Positions 14,576 to 25,300 of a stretch of DNA of 25,826 bases are shown one piece after another. Positions within the stretch are counted from its first letter, which is position 1; each line of letters begins with the position of its first letter. Made by a program: the position numbers and the translations under genes. This stretch comes from CAYZAK01 sp964476445 (GTDB lineage Bacteria > CG03 > SLGR01 > JAGXOG01): assembly GCA_964476445.1 (NCBI GenBank), contig CAYZAK010000028.1, forward strand, positions 1 through 25,826, given 5' to 3'. The notes under the pieces are model-generated. The model saw only the letters and a list, made by a program, of their open reading frames with translations. It was not told where the DNA came from and did no database searches.

Positions 14576-15388
14576 TTAATAAATAGGAGTTTTTATAATT
14601 TTAAATACCAGCATAAAAGGTCTAAAATAAAACAATAGTTCCACAGGTCTAAAACTGTATCTTCTTTTTAAAAATTTTAAATTCGGAAAAAAGAAATTTT
14701 TAAAAAATTTAAATTTTTCTTTAAAATTACCGGCAAATACCGGACGTATAAAATGTCCTTTCTCCGGAAAAGCAGGTAACGATAAAACAAATTTTACATA
14801 TCTGCTTTTCAAACTGGGATGGTTAAGATTGAATATTTGACAGTTATATATACTCAAAAGAACATTCAGACCGTAACTGCGAGCTTTTTTTACTATAATT
14901 TCCGGACCGGATATTTTTCTAAAAAGCCGGTTTAAATCTTCTTTCCAGGATTTTCTTATCCGGCCGTGTTGTATAAAAGAGTGAGCCAGTATATATAAAA
15001 AATGTTCAACCGGGGGCAAAAGACTTAAAAAAATTTTTGAATTCATCCGGGACCATAAATTCCTAAGCTGCCCAGAATTCATATAAAGAATATCCGTATG
15101 TATATCTATAACAGCAGGATGCCCTTTACGGTAATACCCCATTTCGCCGCTTTTTACTTGATGATATCCTATTTTATTAAATATTTTTTCTACTTTAACT
15201 ACATCTTTTTTTCTTATCAGTATATCAATGTCCTCCATATCTCTCTCCCCCTCTTTGTACACCCCCTCAAGTAATAATCCCATGCCTTTAAGAGGAGTTA
15301 ACCGGACTCCATACCGACGGCAGCAATCTGCAAATTCCGAGAACTGCTGTTCCAAAAGTATATTTCTATATATCAGTCTTTTATCCAT
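14576..15388 (-). CDS. Nucleotidyltransferase-fold protein (NTP_transf_5 type)
   Basis: A cytoplasmic protein of 270 residues matching the uncharacterised nucleotidyltransferase family often found in polysaccharide and natural-product loci. Visible motifs are L-K-G-M-G-L-L (33-39), the acidic pair in R-D-M-E-D-I-D-I-L-I (D53 and D55 as likely metal ligands), I-G-Y at 73-75, and I-D-I-H-T-D-I (94-100), which supplies another acid and the family's conserved His. The C-terminal 150 residues are helical and basic. It should transfer a nucleotidyl group to an unknown target. It overlaps the barrel gene's end by 16 bases, has no clear ribosome site and probably depends on translational coupling. 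Why it sits in a surface-protein operon is unclear; modification of the surface polysaccharide is one possibility. Confidence 0.8.
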   Translation of the reverse strand: MDKRLIYRNILLEQQFSEFADCCRRYGVRLTPLKGMGLLLEGVYKEGERDMEDIDILIRKKDVVKVEKIFNKIGYHQVKSGEMGYYRKGHPAVIDIHTDILYMNSGQLRNLWSRMNSKIFLSLLPPVEHFLYILAHSFIQHGRIRKSWKEDLNRLFRKISGPEIIVKKARSYGLNVLLSIYNCQIFNLNHPSLKSRYVKFVLSLPAFPEKGHFIRPVFAGNFKEKFKFFKNFFFPNLKFLKRRYSFRPVELLFYFRPFMLVFKIIKTPIY

Positions 15389-16854
15389 TGTTTTATAATT
15401 ATTGCTCTAAATTCGGTAATATCCACTGTTATTTTCTTACCACCTTCATAAATTTCTTCGGAAATTGGGTCCAACTCATCTAAATTTTTTCCATAAATTT
15501 TTGTGTCTTCCGACCGGTTATTTTCCCCGATGTAAAGTTTGGCCGTAGCCTTTATAACTCCTCTTTTATTCAGGTTGTCGGATATACTCAATATAATACG
15601 CGTTATGGGCTCTCCCCGGTCATCTTCGGTTTTTTCTATATCTTCCTTAATATTTATTTTTACGTCTTCAACATCCTGCTGTCTGGTAATATACTCAATT
15701 TCCCGCATAAATCCTTCATCGGACAAATAACTGACCACCCATGTAACATCCACCGGAGTAATACTCAGAAGTTCGGTATCTATAGTTGAATTGTCTTTTT
15801 CTACAACTTTTTCAACGCTTTCCGGGATTTCTAGGTAATTTTTTATTCTTTTTTCACTGGCCCGGGAAAGTTTTTCAGCAGGTTTTTTCTCTTTCCCTGT
15901 TCCAAATTTCATTCCCACCGAAATTCTGTGGGTATTACCCAGATAGGAATAAGGAGCAAACGCATAATCCAAACTCCAGTCAGACATCCTCAGACCAAAA
16001 CCGCCTCTAAGACCGGAAACCCCTCCAAGAGGCTGTCCTGTTAATCGGTAAACATACCCGGCCCTTAAAAAAACGCTCTCAAAAATTAAATACTCCGCTC
16101 CGCCGTGTACAGAGGGATAATCATCTACGGTATATCGTAAATTAATTCCCGCCGAAAGATCTTCAATCATTTCTGTACCCACTCCCATATTAATATCAAA
16201 AGGAAGATTATAATACTCTTTACGGAATTTCATAGCCGGTCCGAAATTTCTAAGAGCCGCTGATAGGTATATATCTCTATTTAACGCCCCCAATCGGTAA
16301 ACCAGCCCGGCATCCATGGCCAGACCGTAAGCTCTTTTATCATCTATTGATTGAACAATACTTTTAAGAGAAACCCCGGCGGAAAGGTCATCTTTTAAGT
16401 TTAGTCCATATCCGAAACCGAACATTATATCGTAAGCGCCGAAATTGCCTTCTGGGGATGTATAAGGAAAAAAAGGATCGTCCTCCCGTTCACCGCTTCT
16501 TCTTTCCATATCCGATGGAACACTGATAGAACGAAACATCAACCCACCGGTTCCTCTCTTAAAAGGTACTAATCCGATGGCAAAACTGTTATTAATACCC
16601 TGAAACCATCTGTTGTATGTGGCCGACACTTCGTATTCCCGGCTGCCGGCAAGATAGGCCGGGTTCCACCACATCCCGTAAGTATCCGGGGTAAGACCGC
16701 TCTGAAATTCCCCCATCGCACTTCCCCGGCCCCCCGGTGAAATCTTTAAAAAATTCGCTGCTGTCGTTCCGGCATCCGGATGTACGGACAGACCAGCCAG
16801 AACTGTCCCGGATACTAAAATAATTATCATGAAAATTGTAAATATTTTTTTCAT
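15373..16854 (-). CDS. PorV/PorQ-like outer-membrane barrel with unknown C-terminal domain
   Basis: An outer-membrane protein of 493 residues. The signal peptide (1-20) is followed by the classic PorV/PorQ entry: G-T-T-A-A-N-F-L-K-I-S-P-G-G-R-G-S-A-M-G (29-48), then W-W-N-P-A-Y-L-A-G (62-70). Amphipathic beta strands continue to about residue 330, closing with H-R-I-S-V-G-M-K-F-G. A charged linker (330-360) leads to a C-terminal domain (about 360-493) of mixed alpha/beta character that I do not recognise; it ends in a hydrophobic strand or helix (I-I-I-K-Q-W). The gene starts inside the stop of the FlgD-tailed propeller gene (ATGA overlap) and overlaps the nucleotidyltransferase gene at its 3' end. 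PorV homologues shuttle tailed type IX cargo, so the protein just upstream is its obvious candidate client, by inference. Confidence 0.87.
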   Translation of the reverse strand: MKKIFTIFMIIILVSGTVLAGLSVHPDAGTTAANFLKISPGGRGSAMGEFQSGLTPDTYGMWWNPAYLAGSREYEVSATYNRWFQGINNSFAIGLVPFKRGTGGLMFRSISVPSDMERRSGEREDDPFFPYTSPEGNFGAYDIMFGFGYGLNLKDDLSAGVSLKSIVQSIDDKRAYGLAMDAGLVYRLGALNRDIYLSAALRNFGPAMKFRKEYYNLPFDINMGVGTEMIEDLSAGINLRYTVDDYPSVHGGAEYLIFESVFLRAGYVYRLTGQPLGGVSGLRGGFGLRMSDWSLDYAFAPYSYLGNTHRISVGMKFGTGKEKKPAEKLSRASEKRIKNYLEIPESVEKVVEKDNSTIDTELLSITPVDVTWVVSYLSDEGFMREIEYITRQQDVEDVKINIKEDIEKTEDDRGEPITRIILSISDNLNKRGVIKATAKLYIGENNRSEDTKIYGKNLDELDPISEEIYEGGKKITVDITEFRAIIIKQWIKD

Positions 16855-19352
16855 TTTATTATAGCCATATTCTTTATAACTTCATCCTCTCTATTATCTC
16901 CGGAAGCTTCTATACGGTATACATACACCCCGGAGGCGATATTGGAAATATCCCATTCTATTTCCTGCCACTTTCCGGCATCTTCCGTGGAGTAATTTTC
17001 GTTAAATTTTTCAACCAGTTCACCGGCCACGTTAAATACTCTAATATCTATCCGAGCTTCTTTTTCTAGGAGAAATTTAAATGTAGCCGTATCTCCTTTA
17101 GCCGGATTCGGATAAGTGTAAACTGTATCTTCAGAAATTAACTGTTTTCTTCCCACATGCTGGCCTAATCTGAAATAAGAAAACCTGTTCACCCGGGCCG
17201 TTACTCTATTTTCAGATGGATCAGCTTTGGAAGTATCCACCAATCTCCACTTATCATCCTGTATATCAAACCAGTATATTCTTAAAAGTTTTTTATCCAG
17301 ACTATATAAATCATTATCTCCGTAGGCTAATTCAATCCGGGCGGGTTTATTAAACTTTCTGTCCGGCTCAACCCTAAACCGCCAAACCAAAGCAGTCGGT
17401 TTCCACGGACTTAAAGAGCTCCCCTCCGGTATATTGTCCCGGCTAACCGGTTCAATTTTCACTCTGCTGTCTTCTTCTAAAGACTCCGGCGGAAAATATA
17501 CCCCGGTCCCATCGGGTATCTTAGCTGTACCACCTTCTTTTGCGGGTATATCAAACCAGACATAACTCTCATCAATATATATGGATTCCATGCCGGAATT
17601 TTCCGATTCGCTCCGTGAGTCGAAGCTTCGCACCATGTAATAATAGGTGGTAAAAGATTCAATTTCATCGTCAAAAAACGATTTGCTCCCGGCCGGGAGA
17701 GTATCGACCGATCCCGAATAATTAAAATTTTCTGTTGAATCAGGGGCCCGGTAAATATTGTACCCTTCCACGTCGTCATTCCCGTCGCCGTCGTCGGACG
17801 ATTTTTCCCAGGAAAGGAGAGCCGCCCCTCCTTCCACCGCTTCCGTTTTTAAATTCAGTGGAGGAGCCGGGGGGTTATCTACCTCCACACTGGTTTTCGC
17901 GGTGCCGGATTTTGCCCCCCCCTCAACGAATAGTTTAATTGTCCATAACCCATCTTTTAAATTACTCACTTCCCAGTTACCCAGCACCCCGCTGTTTACC
18001 GGGGACCCGGAAAAAACAATTGGATTCCATGAGGAAGGTTCTTTTCCCTCACCGTAGTACAGGGTATATTTTTCAAAATTTACCGCAAGTGCCGAGCCTT
18101 TAAGGGTATTTGTACTCCCCATAACTATCCCGGCGGCTTCCGGATAGGTAATGGACGCAGCATTCCTGGCCCTCCACACCACTATTTCCCCGCTGCCGGA
18201 AGTATTGGCAATGTAACCGTCTGAAACGGCCGGTGAATTTACTATTTCCGTTGGAGAAGAATCAACTTCAAGAGATATCATCTGATCACCGGCCAAAATA
18301 CCGGCATCATCATCAGTAAAAGTATAGAAACCTTTCATACGTCCGTTTTCGGTGCCCGTATAAACAACTCCGTCAACTACGGCCGGCGTTGGCTGGTAGG
18401 GAGTATCATCAACAGAAGTAGCCAGCTCTCTTTTCCAGTTAACTTCAAGGGAAAGAGCATCCAGACAGTAAAGTACCTGGACGGTTGAAGACATCACTGC
18501 ATAAATATTTCCCTCTTCATCGCTGGCAACCGAGGAAGTATAAACTCCATCTCCGCCGGTATTTAACAAAGTTGATTTTGCCGACACACTCTTATCAGTA
18601 TCCAAAGCGTAAACTTCCCTGATACTGTCCCCGGGCGCAAAGTAAAGAATACCGTCGCGGACAGAGACCGAAGACAGTCTAAAAATACCGGTTTCCGTTG
18701 AATACTCCCAGACTTTATTCAAGTCCATATCAAGTTTATAGACACTTCCGTCGTTTGCGGCGGTGTAAATATGACCTTCATAATAAAGAGGGGAGGACCA
18801 GACCGGCTGACCGGTGGTAAATACATCCATGGTAAGCGAGCCGGTAGTGGTTACTCTCACTATATCGTTTTTTGGGAAACCCCGACCGATGTAAATACTA
18901 TCTTCAATTACAAGGGGGGAAGAGACGCCGTCGCATTCAAGATCAACACTCCAGTTAATACTTCCCTCATCCGCATTAAGGGCATGCAGTTTCCCATCCT
19001 TGGTAAAAACATAAACCGTATCCCCCTCTACCGCAGGTGTGGAATCTATCCACCCCCCCAGGCTCTTCTGCCATAGCACCTCGCCGTTTGAAACATCGAA
19101 AGCATATACGGCGCCGGAGCGGGCTACCGTATAGAGTATTCCGTCCGCTATTACGGGAGATGCGACCGCATCGTCATACATATCGTAGTTCCATTTTTCT
19201 ACCAGGGCAAGCTCCGCCCACTGGCGGGACGATGACGTCCTGGCCCGGTTTGAAAGGAACATCGGCCAGTCGGAAGTCCAACCCCGGTGGGTAAAAAGCC
19301 CGCAGAAGATAAAAATAAATATTACAAATATTTTTGTTAGTATTTTTTTCAT
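16851..19352 (-). CDS. Secreted PQQ-like beta-propeller/Fn3 protein with FlgD-type tail
   Basis: An exported protein of 833 residues. Signal peptide 1-26; residues 27-400 are a PQQ-like (quinoprotein-type) propeller with repeated blades such as S-P-V-I-A-D-G-I-L-Y, S-T-P-A-V-E-G-D-T-V-Y and K-L-H-A-L-N-A-D-E-G. No PQQ-binding or dehydrogenase residues are evident, so a binding or structural role is likely. Residues 405-492 are a beta-sandwich (L-K-D-G-L-W-T-I-K-L), 497-592 an Fn3 domain with an acidic D-D-G-D-G-N-D-D loop, 600-735 a further beta domain, and 745-833 a FlgD-like tail opening Y-T-Y-P-N-P and containing S-G-V-Y-V-Y. A longer frame begins at 19403, but the ATG at 19352 gives a proper signal peptide and lies 4 bases after the giant gene's stop. 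The 3' end overlaps the barrel gene by 4 bases. Confidence 0.88.
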   Translation of the reverse strand: MKKILTKIFVIFIFIFCGLFTHRGWTSDWPMFLSNRARTSSSRQWAELALVEKWNYDMYDDAVASPVIADGILYTVARSGAVYAFDVSNGEVLWQKSLGGWIDSTPAVEGDTVYVFTKDGKLHALNADEGSINWSVDLECDGVSSPLVIEDSIYIGRGFPKNDIVRVTTTGSLTMDVFTTGQPVWSSPLYYEGHIYTAANDGSVYKLDMDLNKVWEYSTETGIFRLSSVSVRDGILYFAPGDSIREVYALDTDKSVSAKSTLLNTGGDGVYTSSVASDEEGNIYAVMSSTVQVLYCLDALSLEVNWKRELATSVDDTPYQPTPAVVDGVVYTGTENGRMKGFYTFTDDDAGILAGDQMISLEVDSSPTEIVNSPAVSDGYIANTSGSGEIVVWRARNAASITYPEAAGIVMGSTNTLKGSALAVNFEKYTLYYGEGKEPSSWNPIVFSGSPVNSGVLGNWEVSNLKDGLWTIKLFVEGGAKSGTAKTSVEVDNPPAPPLNLKTEAVEGGAALLSWEKSSDDGDGNDDVEGYNIYRAPDSTENFNYSGSVDTLPAGSKSFFDDEIESFTTYYYMVRSFDSRSESENSGMESIYIDESYVWFDIPAKEGGTAKIPDGTGVYFPPESLEEDSRVKIEPVSRDNIPEGSSLSPWKPTALVWRFRVEPDRKFNKPARIELAYGDNDLYSLDKKLLRIYWFDIQDDKWRLVDTSKADPSENRVTARVNRFSYFRLGQHVGRKQLISEDTVYTYPNPAKGDTATFKFLLEKEARIDIRVFNVAGELVEKFNENYSTEDAGKWQEIEWDISNIASGVYVYRIEASGDNREDEVIKNMAIIK

Positions 19353-19356
19353 AAGA

Positions 19357-22300
19357 TTAAGGTCCCACATTAATTGCATGCAGCCTGCCGTCGGAAGTTC
19401 CAATATAAAATCTATTTGAATCCCCGTAAAATACAGGTGGAGATATTATTGAAGCCCCGAGATAATAAGGAAAATTCTCCCGCATAGTCTGACCGTCTTC
19501 TTTTAAAATGGCGTAAATATAACCTTTATTATCCCCAAAATAAATGTAATCATTACCTATACCTAAAGCACTACCGGGAATCATCACCGGAAATGTACGG
19601 ATTGCACCTTCAGCCTGAAAAGGTTCATCCCAGACAAGGGTTCCGCTGGTCATATCTACTCTATATAATTTACCATCATCATTTCCAAAATACAAGTAGC
19701 TTTCATTAATACCTTTATTTATATTACCCATTATGGGACTTCCGGTTTCAAACGCACCGTCCGGATGGCCGGGCCTGTTTTTCCAACTGTCCGGAATTGT
19801 CTCGAGATTTCCGGCAGTCCGGCAGTAAATCCGTCCATCCGCGGAAGAAATAAACAGAAAATTTGTCTCCAGATCTTTATTATATTTACCTGTATCTATT
19901 ACGGGGCTGGAGTAAATTGGTCCATCGGTTGTAAAATTAGAAGTCACAGTTCCGTCACTGAGTTGAAGCCGGAAAACATTGCTGTCAGCAGAAGAAGTCC
20001 ACAAGGCGTTAACCCCTCGCCAGGAATCTTGAACAGCGGGCATCCCGGTAAGATTACCAGAAAGTTCGCCGTACCACCCGGAGATATTTTCGCCGGTATC
20101 CGGATCAAGTTTATACACTGAACCGCCGGAAGTTACGGCGTATACATAATCTCTGGTTACAACCGAATTAATCTCATCCCCCAATTTTATTTTCCACATT
20201 AATGAATATGAAACACCATCATCACGGATTTTATGGATATATCCACCTGTATCTCCAAAATATAGATTTTCATCGCCGGTATCCCCAAATATATTTGAAC
20301 GGACCGGACCTTCAGCGATATAAGTCCACTTTTTCTCTCCGTCCCGAGTATGGGAAGTAAGAACTCCGTCTTCGGCACCCGAATATACATTTCCTGTATC
20401 CCCACCTCCTCCTCCATCCGCGTAGGGAATACCGCTTACATTAGCAGTACTTTCGGATACGGACTCCCAGTCGGATTTAACTTCACCGACCGGCGTGATA
20501 TAAATTGTGGTAATTGGCTCAACCTGCTCAAAATCCTGACGGACATTTGAAAAGTCCTCTACTATGCTGGCGTCTGCCGTGCTGTCAATCTCCGCCCTGA
20601 ACATATCCACGGAGGATGTCTGGGCCTCCGAAGAGAGCTGTACTCCAACAAAGAAAACCTTGCCGGCACCGGGGGTGATCACGGCATATGATGATTTTTC
20701 TCCATCAACCTCTACCCGCTGTTTTCCAGCTTCACCGAGATCAAATGTCTCCGTTTCCCCTATAAAAGTATCAAGATTGGGTTCAAAAAGAACATCTTCG
20801 CCGGCTGCGGTGGAATTGTATACTATAAAAACGTTGTCAAAGAGTTCCCTTGCCTGTTGAGTATCAAGCGCCGATAGATCATCATCAAAGTAAACATCCA
20901 CACTTTCAAGTCGGATATCGTTATACCCTACTGGCGAATTATTGGTTATGTCCAGGCGGAAAAGCGCGAGGCGGCTTGAAACGTTTGCCTTGCCGAAAGA
21001 GGGCACCTGGGAGTAGTGCTGGGGACTGTGACGGGAGGCATCATAGATAATGTCGTCTATAATTATGCTGTCGGCGGCGCCGTCATCAATATCGGTGTTT
21101 AAGATAAAACTGTACTCTGCCCCGTCAACAAGTCTATTACCGTTTATATCTTCTGCCTCAATACCGGTTAATATCCCCTTCTGAACTGAGGTTGTGGAAA
21201 GATCAATACCCGCATCTTCCAGAGAGTATATATGGGGTGAATTACCGTCTTCAGCTCCACCGGTCCATATAAAAACAGCCGTATCCGTATACCCCCCGAA
21301 AGAATTTGTTCCCAGCTTTACTTCAAACATAAAATTTCGGGGCAAAATCCGATCTTTCAGGGGATAAAAAAGGTTATTTTCAGGTGGTTTAACCTCCGAA
21401 TTGTTCCTAGCAAACGGAGTGGGACTTTCAAAAACCTTAAAGTCGTTTGAATTTATAAGGGTGTCATTTCCATCTTCGGGATGTCTGCCGATGGTAGCGG
21501 GGGATTCCACTCCTCCGGGTGCGGCATCTTTATAAGAAACCTTTTCCGCTTTAAAATTATAGTAAAGCGGATCAGTATCTGTTTCCCAGCTTACCCGGTC
21601 TATTACTTCACCTTCAGAATTTTCCAGAACGACAAAATCCCCCGCCGGGTTCAGTTCCCCGCCAAACCTGGTTTGATAAGTGATTCCAGCATAATCAGAA
21701 GACCCCGAAGCTATACCCGTAAAACTTTTAGGATAAATTTTCCGATCAAGGACAAATTTATCATCATTGGAGTTACGCAAATTCCATCCGGAAAGAGAGA
21801 GGGTGGAGGAAGTCCTATTGTAAAGCTCAATATACTCTAACGAAGAACCGTAGGAAACTTCATTTATCTTTATATCACCCAGCCTATGGTTTGCTGTTCC
21901 CAGTGACGGGGACGAAGATACTTCAAAATAAGGACTGCCGTCATAAATTCTAGCCAGCGTTTTCCCTTCATTAAGTGAAGTGGGCCATTGTACGGTATCT
22001 ACCGGGGCTCCCTCCGAATTTCTGAGGGATATATACCCGTTTTCGGAAACCTCCATTTCTTCGGATTCAATAACAATATAATTCTCCGAAGAAATTTTTA
22101 CTTCCGGGTCACCCTTCCAGATAGAAGTTTCCCCGCCGGGATTATCTACGGTGCCACTCACCCTGTAAATTTCCCATCCCTCAACAGATACGCTAACAGA
22201 ACGGTCGTTATAGAGTTCCACACGGGCCTCTCCGTCTCCGGTTGCATATATTTCATTTATCCATACGCTGCCGGACTGGGGTAGAGTTGAAGAGGAATTG

Positions 22301-25300
22301 GATATACCGGAAATATTATAGGGTGGACCGGGAACCTTATCCGCGGTCTTAAGGGCGAAATAATAAGTAACTCCGGGGTCCAGCCCGTAAACAGTCCTTT
22401 CTTCGGTTGTCCCTACAGAGACCGGCTTCCAGTTCTGAGTAAAAGATTTCGCTTCGGACCAATTTTCTCCGGTAATTTCCCCTATAGTAGAATATCTTAA
22501 ATCATACCATCCGCCCGTATTGTCCCCCTCCATACCGTCATCACCCGGAGAGATCCAAGTAAGAGTTACATGGCCCCTGGCCACTCCTTCACCGGCTGAA
22601 AAATTATCCACGGCAGCAGGGGGGATGGTATCTTTTTTAACGTAAAATATATCTTTCTTAAAGGTAATATTCCCGGCCGTATCCGTAGCTTTCACGGTAA
22701 TATAGTTTACGCCGTGGGCAAGGGAATCAAAATCAACCTCCCAGTTGTCCGTGTAGGATTCCTGAGTACGGCCGGTAAAAATATTCTGCCAGGGGATAAT
22801 CTGTTCGCCAGTCAACTCAGTTGAGGAATATATGGTGTACTGAGCCCGGTCGAGCAGAGAAAGATCGTCGTAAAAATTAACGTTATAAGCAGTTCCCGGT
22901 TCATTTCTCCACACATCATCTCCGGGCTGATTGTCAGCTACCAGCGGTGGGATGGTATCTTTTTTCACATAGAAAGCATCCACAATTTCTTCGGATACAT
23001 TCTGGGCCCGGTCCACCGCCCGGACAGAGACATAGTTAGTACCGGGTTCTAATTTCTCCCAGGTGCCGGGGGCCAGAGACCAGTCTTCTGTATATTCATC
23101 AGAGTTTATCCCGGTAACCGCGGCTCTCCAGCCGTCTACCTGAACACCCGCTTTATCCGGTTCAGGATATACATGAGTCTGAATTTCCTTAAGTGCGCTC
23201 CCGCCGGTGTCGTATGCCTCCACATCGTACAGAGCAATATTTTCCTTTCTCCACTCATTATCACCAGCCTGTTTATTTTCAACCGTAGGCGGAAGCCGGT
23301 CAAATAAATCGCTGGCTACAGAAACAGCTTCCGTATCCTGGGAAGATGCTACCGTAGTGTGGGTCCGGCCGCCGGCCCAGCTGCCTTCAATCCACTGCCT
23401 GGTTTTAAGGTAATTAGAACTGTCAATGCCGGCTAAAATAATATTACTCACGTTAGGATCCCTTTCAAGAGAAAGCCATTTAATATCTCCCTCCCAGGTG
23501 TAAGAATCTTCTGCCGACGCGGACCAGTCGCCTTCCGGAGTCCAGGTGATATATGAAACTATATTATTATCTCCCGTTCTTTCTTCTGCGGTCACAGCCA
23601 GTAACCGGGAAGAATCCGCCTCCCACCTTACGGAAGTCATCCTCGTGGCGGTATCCTGCATGGAAGTATTGGAATCAGGCATTGCATCCCAGGAAGAACC
23701 GTTCCATATATAGACCCCCCACCGGTCAGTGCCGGAAAGCATTGTAACAGCTATCCTGTCGGATGAAGGATCGGCATCCGCCTCAATCCAGCGGACGGCG
23801 GCGCCGGCGTCGGGCCCGGCAAATGAGCCGCCCCAGGTGTTTCCGCCCCAGAGTTCGTAGCGCGTTGAGGTTCCTTCTCCCCAGATGACCAGAGCCTGGC
23901 CGCTTGAAGTTTCCCAGACGGCGTCAAAGGCCTGATAATCCGTACTTGAAAGCTCGGCTGTATGGGTATTATGACTGCCCCAGGAAGAACCGTTCCATAT
24001 CACCGAGTGAAGACCGGAGTTTGAATCGCTTACGGTAAGGATTATATCATCCGACCCCGGTTTGGGTTCAAGCCGTACCCAGTAAACTTCTCCGGTTATA
24101 CCTTCTAAATCAAGGGAAGTCTCGGGAACCGTCCAGCTCTGGGCGGTCGAGGACCAGACCCGGTAGGAAATTTCTCCCGGGCTACCGTTGTAGTAAGCCA
24201 ACATCGCCCTTCCGTTGAACTGTTCATAGGCTATATCAAAAGCCCGTTTATCCGTATCAACGGAAGATATACCGGTAGTTTCAAACTGGGAAGTAAAAGA
24301 ATCCTGGTAAAATCTTTGAACATTAAACTCCCCACCGGAAGAAAGGATGCCAACCATTTTTTCATCCCTTACCGGATAATTAGATCTGGTAACAATCCAT
24401 TTTAAAATTGCCGGTGCCGATGCACCGTCCTCTTCGGAAAGCCATTCAGCCGCATCCCACCGGCGGTAAAAAGGCCTGGACTGGGATCCTTTCCCATAGA
24501 CAATCATGGATTCCCGCATCCCCTTCTCCCTGGCCGTGGCCGTAGAGATATTGGAGATTTCCGATAAATTCCCGAAATCATCATAAGCCCTCAGGGCAAT
24601 ATAGAACTCCGTGCCGGCCTCAAAATCCCGGGCGGTCCGTTCTTCAGTTTCTCCGGCAGCCTCCGGCGTCCAGGACTGAAAATATTCTTCAGCCGATTCC
24701 CAGTCAAACGGTTCGGATGTCATATACCGGATTTCATATCCACCGTCCGGAGGAGCTTTAAGATCCCCCTCCATACCGTCATCGCCGGGGGCGGTCCAGT
24801 TTAAGGATATCTGACCCTCGTAGGTACCCGTCTCCGCAATAAGATCGGTAACTCTGGCCGGCGGGGTTACATCGGGTCCGGCAGGGGCCCAATTTGTGTC
24901 GGTATTTGAAAGATCCCCGGTATTTGAAGCATTATCCGCTGCCTTAATGGCAAAATAATAGGTTACCCCTTCATCAAGGTCCGTTATCGTATAATTCTCC
25001 ATGATTCCTCCAGGCTGGGGCTGCCAGTCCTGGGTAAGCTCTTCGGCACTGTCAAAATTATCCTCCTCAAAATTCTCACCGGTCTTAAGTTTAACGATAT
25101 AACGCTCCGCCGTTCCCTCCATACCGTCGTCGCCAGGCGCGGGCCAGGAGAGGTCAATCTCCGCCTGCCCGCCGGGCTCTGCTTCAAGGTCGGTAATCTG
25201 GGCCGGGGCAATAGTATCCTTGCGGATAAAGAAGGCGTCAGGTTTTTCGCTCATGTTGCCCGACCGGTCCCAGGTTTGGACGGTGACGTAATTTGTATTA

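Noticed and set aside
5635..16854. Exosortase/PEP-CTERM type system
   Set aside because: The EPS and nucleotidyltransferase genes resemble those loci, but no exosortase with its Cys/Arg/His membrane motif and no PEP-CTERM tail is present.
16851..19352. PQQ-dependent dehydrogenase
   Set aside because: The blades are of the PQQ-like repeat type, but the family's cofactor and catalytic residues and size pattern are not seen, and Fn3 and FlgD domains follow.
19765..21840. Several plus-strand ORFs of about 100-120 codons opposite the giant gene
   Set aside because: Shadow frames of a long real gene, lacking motifs and ribosome sites.
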